Assembly: GCA_036823195.1 (NCBI GenBank)
Contig: DAISGI010000046.1
Location: 1 to 17,743 of the forward strand
Direction: 5' to 3'
Length of the DNA: 17,743 nucleotides
From: UBA4874 sp002399435
GTDB lineage: Bacteria; Bacillota; Clostridia; Caldicoprobacterales; DTU083
The notes beneath the pieces were generated by a model. That model did no database searches and was not told the DNA's origin. It worked only from the letters and a program-made list of their open reading frames with translations. A program made the translations under genes and the position numbers. Shown in pieces: positions 6,624 to 12,339 of the stretch (positions are counted from its first letter, which is position 1; each line of letters opens with the position of its first letter).

Positions 6624-7783
6624 CTTTCACCTTCCAAACCCTTGTTTCCTGTTTTTTCTTCTGAAAGCAATTCCCGATAAACTTCGATGGTAGCCTGCGC
6701 TGTTTTCTCCCAGGTAAACAGGGAAGCACGGCGATAGCCTTTTCGGATCAATTCCTGCTGCAATTTCGGCTCGTTTAACAGCCGAATCAGAAGAGAAGAC
6801 AGCATCTCTTCGTCCCGTGGGGAAAACGTCAGGGCGGCATCCCCCACCACCTCCGGCAGGGAAGAAGCATTGGAACAGAGAACAGGCACTCCGTGTGCCA
6901 TGGCTTCCAGTGGAGGCAGACCAAATCCTTCATACAGGGATGGATAGACAAAGACGTCTGCATGCCGGAACAATGCCGGCAATGCTCCGTCCGGCACATA
7001 CCCGGTTCGGATAATGCGATCCTTCAGGCCGGAAGCTTCGATCTCCCGGTCCATTTTCTCCGGCTTCCAGCCCGGTTTTCCGCACAAAACCAAGCTTTGC
7101 GGGATCTCCCCTTTTTCCGCGGCGATCCGGAACGCACGGACCAATGTTGTGATGTTCTTCCTGGGTTCCAAGGTTCCGGTATAAAGGATATAACCGCCTG
7201 TAATCCCATAACGGTCCAATGTCTCCGCATCGTTCCCCTCCGGGTTCCCGGGATCCGGCTCCACGCCCAGCGGGATCACCCTCACCTTGTCCGCTGCGTG
7301 GTATCGCCTTGTGACATCGCTCCCGGTATGACCGGAAACACATATCACCCTGGCCGCACTGCGAATCCCCGGGCCGGTCAGGAATTGCTTCAACAGCCGG
7401 CTACCAGTTGTAAAAAACTCCGGATAAACAAAATAGGACAAATCATGAATGGTAACCACTTTTTGCGATCCTATGGAAGGGAGCGGAGTCAGGTAATCCA
7501 GAAAATGTACGACAGAATATCCCTGCTTCCGATATTCATAGGGCATATGACATTGCTCATACCAAATGCGATCCCCTGAGCTTTTGAAATCCGGGCAGGG
7601 CAGAAAGTGCATGGTATCGTTGGATGGGAAAAAAGGCTTCATCTGCTGCTGGATATAAACATCGATGTTCAATCCATGGGAAAGCCGATTCATTTCCTGT
7701 AATAGATGAAAGGCATAATTGCCGATTCCGGCCTTTCCCCTGTCCATAATCAACGCATTGATTGCTATTCTGTTTGAATCCAT
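6620..7783 (-). CDS. GT4-type glycosyltransferase, first gene of the polysaccharide operon
   Basis: This is a 387-residue GT-B glycosyltransferase. It begins MDSNRIAINALIMDRGKAGI with a glycine-rich acceptor loop at about 16-22. The linker YTGTLEPRKNITTLVRAF (201-218) supplies the usual Arg-Lys pair. The donor domain has PSLYEGFGLPPLEAMAHG (281-298), with E-x7-E glutamates at 285 and 293, and SSLPEVVGDAAL. I chose ATG at 7783 because a near-perfect AAGGAGG lies seven bases upstream. The in-frame ATG at 7807 would place that ribosome site inside the coding region. A sigma-A-like promoter lies at 7848-7820, so this gene heads an operon that continues through two more glycosyltransferases and the sugar-phosphate transferase. 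The substrate is unknown; this family often uses GDP-mannose or UDP-sugars. Confidence 0.92.
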   Translation of the reverse strand: MDSNRIAINALIMDRGKAGIGNYAFHLLQEMNRLSHGLNIDVYIQQQMKPFFPSNDTMHFLPCPDFKSSGDRIWYEQCHMPYEYRKQGYSVVHFLDYLTPLPSIGSQKVVTIHDLSYFVYPEFFTTGSRLLKQFLTGPGIRSAARVICVSGHTGSDVTRRYHAADKVRVIPLGVEPDPGNPEGNDAETLDRYGITGGYILYTGTLEPRKNITTLVRAFRIAAEKGEIPQSLVLCGKPGWKPEKMDREIEASGLKDRIIRTGYVPDGALPALFRHADVFVYPSLYEGFGLPPLEAMAHGVPVLCSNASSLPEVVGDAALTFSPRDEEMLSSLLIRLLNEPKLQQELIRKGYRRASLFTWEKTAQATIEVYRELLSEEKTGNKGLEGER

Positions 7784-7819
7784 CGTCCCCCCTCCTTTTT
7801 TATTCATGACATCCCTTTC

Positions 7820-7848
7820 ATTCTACCACAATTTACGGTTCTTGAAAA
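7820..7848 (-). promoter_or_regulatory. Predicted sigma-A promoter of the glycosyltransferase operon
   Basis: On the minus strand TTTTCA (7848-7843) and TAGAAT (7825-7820) are separated by 17 bp, and TGG precedes the -10 box as an extended element. The start point would be near 7813, about 30 bases before the chosen ATG at 7783. The terminator of the upstream gene at 7934-7900 isolates this promoter. Confidence 0.6.
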
Positions 7849-7899
7849 ATGGCATTTATTGTGCCGGATGCTGGGTTGGATTGTATCAGAAAACGACAC

Positions 7900-7934
7900 A
7901 AAAATACAGCCGGGAAAATGAACTCCCGGCTGTA
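7900..7934 (-). terminator. Rho-independent terminator after the SH3b-domain coding region
   Basis: An 11-bp perfect stem (TACAGCCGGGA at 7905-7915 with TCCCGGCTGTA at 7924-7934) and an 8-base loop are followed on the minus strand by five T at 7904-7900. It lies about 40 bp after the stop codon at 7974 and before the glycosyltransferase operon promoter. Confidence 0.85.
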
Positions 7935-7973
7935 CTCCGGATACCGCATGGGTACCCTGTCCCTTTTGTGAAT

Positions 7974-8987
7974 TTATTCTGTCACTTCTTCCACATCATC
8001 ACGATGCACATAGCCTTCGAGATCTTCGGATCGAATCCGATACCAGTCTTCCCTGGCCTCCAGGATTTCCACTTCGCTGTTTTGGGGCAGATTGCCCGTT
8101 ACATCAAAGTTCTCTCCTGCGCCGTCCCGCACATTCAGAATTCCGGCAGTTACAATGCCGGTACGGTTCAGCGGCTGTTCCAGAACAAGACCGTCCTGCC
8201 GGACAAAGCCGGTCAGGCTTTCCATTTGGATCCGATACCATTCGCCGGAAATCTCCAGCACTTCCACCCTGGTATCACTGTCCAGGGAGGCGATGATCGG
8301 ATACTGAGTTCCTGCGCCGCCTTGCACATTCAGACTATCTGTCGCAATACCGGTGCAGTTTTCCAGAATCAAACCATCCTGTGGGATAAAGCCGGCCAGG
8401 CTATCCATCCGGATTTGATACCATTCACCGGATCGTTTCAGCACTTCCACCTTCGCATCGCTATCCAGGGAATCCATGATTGGATATTGTATTCCTGCAC
8501 CGCTCCGAACATTATATTCCTTATCTCCCTTTATCCGGCCGTATACAGGCGCCGGATCCGGGGTTGGTGTCGGTATCGGTAGCGATTCCATCGTCGGCGC
8601 CGGAATGAATTCCGTTGTTGGCGTTGGTTCCGTAATCGGTGTCGGCTCCGTAGTCGGCTCCGTAGTCGGTGTCGGCGTTGGCTCCGGTGTCGGTGTCGGC
8701 GTTGGTTCCGTAGTCGGTGTCGGCGTTGGCTCCGGTGTCGGTGTCGGCGTTGGCTCCGTAGTCGGTGTCGGCGTTGGCGTTATGCTCGATTCCGTTGCCG
8801 GTGTCGGTGTTACAATTGGTGTTGGCCTCGGGAACGGCTTTGATGTCGGTTCCGGAGTCGGCGTCGGTTTTGGAATCGGTATTGGTCTCGGGAACGGCTT
8901 CGGCGTTGGTTCCGGAGTCGGTGTCGGTTTTGGAATCGGCGTTGGCCTCGGGAACGGCTTCGGCGTTGGTTCCGGAGTCGGCGTCGG
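7974..8987 (-). CDS. C-terminal part of the SpoIID-SH3b protein: Pro-Thr repeat linker and three SH3b domains (5' end in assembly gap)
   Basis: One frame is open from the gap edge at 8987 to the stop at 7974 (337 residues), and no separate start is needed. The first part is a low-complexity linker built of PTPTPEPTPKPFPRPTPIPK-type 20-residue units (8821-8987) and EPTPTPTP-type 8-residue units (8665-8779). Three bacterial SH3 (SH3b) domains follow at about 8543-8367, 8351-8181 and 8162-7983. Each has the LNVRxGAG-like first strand (YNVRSGAGIQYP, LNVQGGAGTQYP, LNVRDGAGENFD) and the EWY/DWYRI core. SH3b domains bind cell-wall peptides or carbohydrates outside the membrane. An ATG at 8591 exists inside the linker, but it has no ribosome site and is followed by more PTP residues, so it is unlikely to be the true start. 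The SpoIID-like frame on the other side of the gap carries the same repeat, so I infer one protein. Confidence 0.85.
   Translation of the reverse strand, partial: PTPTPEPTPKPFPRPTPIPKPTPTPEPTPKPFPRPIPIPKPTPTPEPTSKPFPRPTPIVTPTPATESSITPTPTPTTEPTPTPTPEPTPTPTTEPTPTPTPEPTPTPTTEPTTEPTPITEPTPTTEFIPAPTMESLPIPTPTPDPAPVYGRIKGDKEYNVRSGAGIQYPIMDSLDSDAKVEVLKRSGEWYQIRMDSLAGFIPQDGLILENCTGIATDSLNVQGGAGTQYPIIASLDSDTRVEVLEISGEWYRIQMESLTGFVRQDGLVLEQPLNRTGIVTAGILNVRDGAGENFDVTGNLPQNSEVEILEAREDWYRIRSEDLEGYVHRDDVEEVTE
8665..8779 (-). repeat. 24-bp tandem repeat encoding 8-residue Pro-Thr units
   Basis: Four nearly identical 24-bp units start at 8665, 8689, 8713 and 8737 (GTCGGTGTCGGCGTTGGCTC plus CGGT or CGTA on the plus strand), and a partial fifth starts at 8761. 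They encode alternating PEPTPTPT and TEPTPTPT on the minus strand. The units differ at only a few bases, which points to recent expansion. 8592-8664 holds degenerate versions. Confidence 0.85.
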
Positions 8988-9262
8988 NNNNNNNNNNNNN
9001 NNNNNNNNNNNNNNNNNNNNNNNNNNNNNNNNNNNNNNNNNNNNNNNNNNNNNNNNNNNNNNNNNNNNNNNNNNNNNNNNNNNNNNNGAATCGGCGTTGG
9101 CCTCGGGAACGGCTTCGGCGTTGGTTCCGGAGTCGGCGTCGGCGTCGGTGTTGGCGTCGGTGTTGGTGTCGGCGTTGGTGTCGGTGTTGGCGTCGGTGTT
9201 GGTGTCGGCGTCGGTTCTGGAATCGGCGTTGGCCTCGGGAACGGCTTTGGCGTTGGCTCCGG
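8821..9262 (-). repeat. 60-bp minisatellite encoding a 20-residue Pro-rich unit, interrupted by an assembly gap
   Basis: Copies with an exact 60-bp period start at 8821, 8881 and 8941; the last runs into the gap at 8988. On the far side, 9088-9142 continues one unit, then a pure Pro-Thr hexamer tract covers about 9143-9214, and a further partial unit lies at about 9213-9262. The 20-residue unit reads PKPTPTPEPTPKPFPRPTPI. Neighbouring units are nearly identical, which explains why the assembly failed here. Confidence 0.9.
8988..9087. other. Assembly gap of 100 N (unknown true length)
   Basis: Exactly 100 N interrupt the 60-bp minisatellite. A round 100 is the usual placeholder for a gap of unknown size. 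Apparent frameshifts across it are therefore not biological evidence. The sequence on both sides is the same repeat. Confidence 0.97.
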
Positions 9263-10507
9263 TGCAATCTCAAGCTGTTTCAGATTGGTACCGGGATAAT
9301 AAAAATTCAAAATGGATTGATAGCTGTGTCCCTGCTGCGCCATATACTGCGCTCCGTACTGGCTCATTCCCACTCCGTGACCAAATCCTCCGCCATGGAT
9401 ATAATAGGCTTTTCCGTCCGTTGTTGCACCAAACAGAAGGCTCTTTAAACCCAGAATGGCCAGTGTATTGGATTTCGTCAACGCTACCTTCTCTTCTATG
9501 CTTTCCATCTTTCCACTGGCTGCATTTTTGGCTTGCAGAGTCACAATGATCCGACCATCCTTCACCCTACCGCTGTCGTTATGATGAATGGTCAGTTCCT
9601 TTATGCTTTTGATTTGGATGTCCGAATCATTGGTACTGTATCCCCTGCTTTTCAGGGAGTCCTTAATTCTTTTTTTCACCTGCTTGCACAAATCGGAGTC
9701 CACCGGTGACTTGGCATAGGTCTTTTCCCATGTTGCATTTTTGTTATTGGGATTTCCCACATCATAGGGATCATCCTTGATAACGGTATAAGGAAGATCC
9801 TGTAAGAAGATATTTTTGGAGGTCTCTGTTTTCCCGCCGTTGCTGGAAGAGTAAAAGGCATATATAAAATTCCCGTTATATGTCAATCCCTTGCCACGGG
9901 TACCATCCACTGCCTGAATGGCATTTTTTTTATTTGGATTGTAGCCCATATAGACCTGATCGCTCTGGGTATCCACCAGATCATACTGGGAACTGGGCCG
10001 CAGGCCTTTCACTGCATAGGTGCGGGCAGCCACCGCCTGGGCTTTCAATGCCTCAATTGGCCAACTGTTTGGCATTTCAGAAGGCACAACGCCATATAGA
10101 TATGTTTCCAAATGAATATGATTGATCAGACGGATACCGCTTCCTTCGGTCCGAAACTCCATATTGCCCAAATAATTGAGCGATCCGTAGGAACTGTTCC
10201 TGATGTTCAGGCTTCCGGTATTGCGCATAAGAGTAAACCGGGAGCCAAGGGACCAGGATTTACTGCCGTCCTCCAGAATCAAGCCGCCACCTTTTGCCCT
10301 AACAGTGTATTGCTTTTGCTGAACGCTGATAGATGGGAACTCCGGTATCTGATAATCGCCCTGAACAATGACAGGAATCGATGCCGGTGTGCCCGTGGAG
10401 GTCAGCGCAACACGGATCCAACTGTAATCCGTCGCAGATATGGGCCGGATCGATACGAAACTGAATACAATTATCAAAACAAGGATAATTGTTAAAACTC
10501 GCCGCAC
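9088..10507 (-). CDS. Secreted SpoIID/LytB-domain protein, N-terminal part (continues through the gap into the SH3b region)
   Basis: This is a probable exported peptidoglycan-acting protein of the SpoIID/LytB family; SpoIID itself is a lytic transglycosylase that strips stem-peptide-free glycan during engulfment. Residues 1-25 form a signal peptide or anchor (MRRVLTIILVLIIVFSFVSI, then a likely SATD cleavage area). The SpoIID domain covers about 125-410. It includes LYGVVPSEMPNSWPIEALKA (137-156), where Glu144 aligns with the family's catalytic Glu, AVAARTYAV (158-166), and the C-terminal GGFGHGVGMSQYGAQ (372-386) and NFYYPGT (401-407). From about 416 the protein becomes Pro-Thr rich and enters the gap. 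The start is a GTG at 10507 with AGGTGGTGA upstream. Vegetative LytB-like roles are as possible as sporulation. A perfect Spo0A-box 7-mer lies upstream at 10571-10565. Confidence 0.9.
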
Positions 10508-10539
10508 TAAACTTCACCACCTTTCAATATAATAATTGG

Positions 10540-10557
10540 GACCCCTATTGGGATCCT
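10540..10557 (-). promoter_or_regulatory. Hairpin / direct repeat just upstream of the SpoIID-like gene
   Basis: On the minus strand GGATCCC, loop AATA, GGGGTCC can form a 7-bp stem (one G-U pair) about 32 bases before the GTG start. On the plus strand the same bases form two direct copies, ATTGGGACCCCT and ATTGGGATCCT, at 10536 and 10548. No T-run follows, so it is more likely an operator or leader structure than a terminator. Confidence 0.35.
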
Positions 10558-10564
10558 GAAGAAT

Positions 10565-10571
10565 TTCGACA
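10565..10571 (-). promoter_or_regulatory. Candidate Spo0A box (TGTCGAA)
   Basis: A perfect match to the consensus 0A box TGTCGAA lies on the minus strand, 58 bases upstream of the SpoIID-like GTG start. A 7-mer will occur about twice by chance in a window of this size, so the position is suggestive only. No convincing -35/-10 pair was identified around it. Confidence 0.3.
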
Positions 10572-10611
10572 CAACTCGCCGAATTCCTTTAAATTATTAA
10601 TATTTTCCAAT

Positions 10612-10634
10612 AAAAAGACCAAAATAAGGTCTTT
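10612..10634 (-). terminator. Second (distal) rho-independent terminator after ferredoxin
   Basis: AAAGACC (10614-10620) and GGTCTTT (10628-10634) form a 7-bp stem with a 7-base loop. On the minus strand the descending arm runs into TTTTTATT. It is the second of two similar hairpins downstream of the ferredoxin stop. Confidence 0.65.
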
Positions 10635-10642
10635 CAGGCAAC

Positions 10643-10675
10643 AAAAAAAGACCCGGTCAATATGATCAGGGTCTT
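10643..10675 (-). terminator. First (proximal) rho-independent terminator after ferredoxin
   Basis: AAGACCC (10648-10654) and GGGTCTT (10669-10675) form a stem whose minus-strand exit is a run of seven T (10649-10643). It lies 16 bp after the ferredoxin stop at 10692. Confidence 0.85.
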
Positions 10676-10691
10676 CCTTTGGACTTCCCCA

Positions 10692-10859
10692 TTATTGGGG
10701 CTGCGGAGCTCCTACCGGACAGGTATCTGCACAGGTTCCACAGTCTGTGCAGAGGTCTGCATCAATTTTATAGATGTCCCCCTCTGAAATGGCACCGACA
10801 GGGCATTCCGCCTGGCAGGCACCACAGGCAATACAATCCTCACTGATTTTGTAAGCCAC
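10692..10859 (-). CDS. Clostridial-type 2[4Fe-4S] ferredoxin
   Basis: This 55-residue soluble electron carrier is built of two repeated four-cysteine modules, CIACGACQAECP and CTDCGTCADTCP. Each is a Cx2Cx2Cx3CP motif, and each cluster takes three cysteines from one module and one from the other. The sequence AYKISEDCIACGACQAECP, the spacer SEGDIYKIDADLC and the ending CPVGAPQPQ are typical of low-potential ferredoxins of anaerobic Clostridia that serve pyruvate:ferredoxin oxidoreductase and hydrogenase. I chose GTG at 10859 because AAGGGGGTGA lies five bases upstream and the protein then has the standard family length. An ATG at 10922 would add 21 atypical residues. It is monocistronic, with its own promoter at 10953-10925 and two terminators downstream. 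Confidence 0.95.
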   Translation of the reverse strand: MAYKISEDCIACGACQAECPVGAISEGDIYKIDADLCTDCGTCADTCPVGAPQPQ

Positions 10860-10924
10860 CGAAGTCACCCCCTTACATGGATTCAAAAGCACATCATTGT
10901 TTATACGTACACATTTTATCATTA

Positions 10925-10953
10925 ATTGTAGAAAAAGAAAAGGACCTTTTCAA
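10925..10953 (-). promoter_or_regulatory. Predicted sigma-A promoter of the ferredoxin gene
   Basis: On the minus strand TTGAAA (10953-10948) and TACAAT (10930-10925) are separated by exactly 17 bp, a near-consensus promoter. Transcription would start around 10918, leaving a leader of about 60 bases before the GTG at 10859. A palindrome sits between and over the -35 box (see 10937-10951). Confidence 0.7.
10937..10951. promoter_or_regulatory. 15-bp palindrome in the ferredoxin promoter spacer (candidate operator)
   Basis: GAAAAGG-A-CCTTTTC is a perfect inverted repeat with 7-bp arms and a one-base centre. It covers most of the spacer and overlaps the -35 box, where a bound repressor would block polymerase. 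The arms are short and A/T-heavy, so chance is possible. Confidence 0.35.
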
Positions 10954-10975
10954 TAAGGTATTATATCACAGACAA

Positions 10976-11368
10976 TCAACGCTCCGTATCTGCAATCAAA
11001 GTTCCCTGTTTGTCCACATACAGATACGTCGGGTATATGTCTATTTCAAAAGCATGTGAAATAATACAATGTGGGTCTGCAAACGTATCCACAAAAGAGG
11101 CATCTGCCTCCGTTTCCAACCCCTGTACTGCATAACAAACAGACTCGCCTGCCCTCCTAAATGAAGTATACGCTTTCAAGCAGGCATCACACCTGTCAAT
11201 TCCTACAAGAAGCGGCTTTCCATCCGTCAATTGCAGCAGTTGCTCAGAGGTCGCCTGTTTTTGCGGAAGAAATTGAATCGCTTCCTGAAGTTTTGTTGAA
11301 GTCGCTTGGATCACACCATCTTCATCCAACAGATAATAAGATGGGACCCAGTCGGTAAACTTATACAT
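10976..11368 (-). pseudogene. C-terminal fragment of a thioredoxin-like (redoxin family) protein, 5' end missing
   Basis: The recognisable part is about 130 residues. It holds a thioredoxin-fold beta segment with the cis-proline pattern WVPSYYLLDEDGVIQA, a linker, then a second thioredoxin-like domain (GKPLLVGIDRCDACLKAY). That domain has a CxxC-type pair (CDAC) and a second cis-proline strand, IYPTYLYVDKQGTLIADTER. The first domain has lost its N-terminal half. The minus-strand frame stays open to 11542, but upstream of about 11385 it only runs antisense through a LacI-family gene and loses all family character. The ATG at 11368 has GGGGG directly adjacent, too close to act as a normal ribosome site. 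I therefore read it as a gene truncated at a junction rather than a complete short protein. If intact elsewhere, it would be a thiol-disulfide oxidoreductase-like protein. Confidence 0.6.
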
Positions 11369-11385
11369 CCCCCTGGCAGAAAAAG

Positions 11386-12339
11386 ATGCTAAATAACAAA
11401 GGCTATTGCAGTCCCAAAAGTCGGGAAATCGTATTGAAGGCCGCAAAAGATCTTCATTATACTCCAACGCATGCTGCAAGATCCCTGAAAAGTAAAAAGA
11501 CGAATAAAGTGTTGATGTGCGTTCCTGATATTTGCAATCCATTTTATTTTAAAATGATCAAGGGTGTGAACGATATACTCGAAGAGCATGACTATTTTAT
11601 GCTCTTATGCTATACCCGGCATAGTACCCGGCAGGAGCTGAAACTCATCCAGGTTCTCAATGAACGGTATGGTGACGGTATGATATTGATTTCTTTTGAC
11701 TTTAACGAAAAAATCATTTCTTCTGTTCGGGATTGTCCCCTGCCAATTGTGCTGACCAACAAATATGACAATGAAAAAATGTTGGATAATTTCGATTATG
11801 TATATGTAGATGACAGGAAGGGAATGTATTTGGCGACTGCGCATTTGATTGACCAGGGGCATAAAGACATAGCCCTGATCAGTGGAAGCCGGAGCGAACA
11901 GGTTGGCCGAGAGCGAACCGATGGCTATTCCTGCGCTTTGCGGGACGCTGATATTCCCGTCGATGAATCCTATATGGTTGAATCCGACTATACCCGTGAA
12001 GGTGGCTACAACAGTATGAAAAAACTATTGAGCCGAAAGAAAAGAATGTCTGCTGTTGTCTGTTCCAATGATTTAGCCGCAATTGGATGCATGGAAGCAT
12101 GTTATGAAAGCCATGTAAACATACCCGATGACATCGCGATTGTCTCCATGGATAACACGGACTATTGTACCTGTACGCGATCCGCTCTTTCTTCCATTGA
12201 TATGCAGCAGGAAGAATTGGGGCGGACAGCGGCCTCACTTTTAATGGAACGGATCAATGAAGGCCGCAAAAGGAAAAAAACCATTCGTTTGGAGCCGGAG
12301 CTTGTTGTAAGAAACTCAAGCCATAAAGCCCTGTCATGA
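11386..12339 (+). CDS. LacI-family transcriptional regulator lacking the N-terminal half of its DNA-binding domain
   Basis: This is the only plus-strand gene: 317 residues with clear LacI/GalR family sequence. The protein starts at MLNNKGYCSPKSREIVLKAA, which in intact relatives follows the recognition helix (usually ...VSRVLNN). About 20 residues containing helices 1 and 2 of the helix-turn-helix are therefore absent. The third helix and hinge (HAARSLKSKKT, 29-39) remain. The effector-binding periplasmic-binding-protein-like domain is complete: VLMCVPDICNPFYFKMIKGV (42-61), ALISGSR, VVCSNDLAAIGCMEA, VSMDNTDYC, SSIDMQQEELGRTAASLL, ending ELVVRNSS. Upstream, the frame meets a stop at 11356-11358 and no ribosome site is seen. 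No other frame there encodes the missing helices. Its stop is immediately back to back with the ricT stop. It probably cannot bind its operator; the loss may be real or an assembly join. Confidence 0.75.
   Translation: MLNNKGYCSPKSREIVLKAAKDLHYTPTHAARSLKSKKTNKVLMCVPDICNPFYFKMIKGVNDILEEHDYFMLLCYTRHSTRQELKLIQVLNERYGDGMILISFDFNEKIISSVRDCPLPIVLTNKYDNEKMLDNFDYVYVDDRKGMYLATAHLIDQGHKDIALISGSRSEQVGRERTDGYSCALRDADIPVDESYMVESDYTREGGYNSMKKLLSRKKRMSAVVCSNDLAAIGCMEACYESHVNIPDDIAIVSMDNTDYCTCTRSALSSIDMQQEELGRTAASLLMERINEGRKRKKTIRLEPELVVRNSSHKALS

Noticed and set aside
5601..6680. Long plus-strand open frame of about 359 codons
   Set aside because: Antisense to a clear GT4 glycosyltransferase; a composition effect.
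8821..9262. CRISPR-like regularly spaced repeats
   Set aside because: The 60-bp units are contiguous, without unique spacers, and keep one coding frame; no cas genes are present.
8521..9273. Minus-strand frame of Ala-Asp-Thr repeats through the same region
   Set aside because: It is an alternate frame of the minisatellite. The Pro-Thr frame joins recognisable domains on both sides, and this one does not.
8476..9549. Plus-strand open frames rich in Gly-Val-Gly-Ser (antisense of the Pro-Thr repeat)
   Set aside because: They are the reverse reading of the repeat and SpoIID coding frames. Repeats with GC-rich period-3 structure stay open in most frames; there is no ribosome site and no family character.
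11386..11542. Upstream extension of the minus-strand thioredoxin-like frame to 11542
   Set aside because: This part runs antisense through the conserved LacI sequence and has no thioredoxin-family features, so it is an accidental extension.
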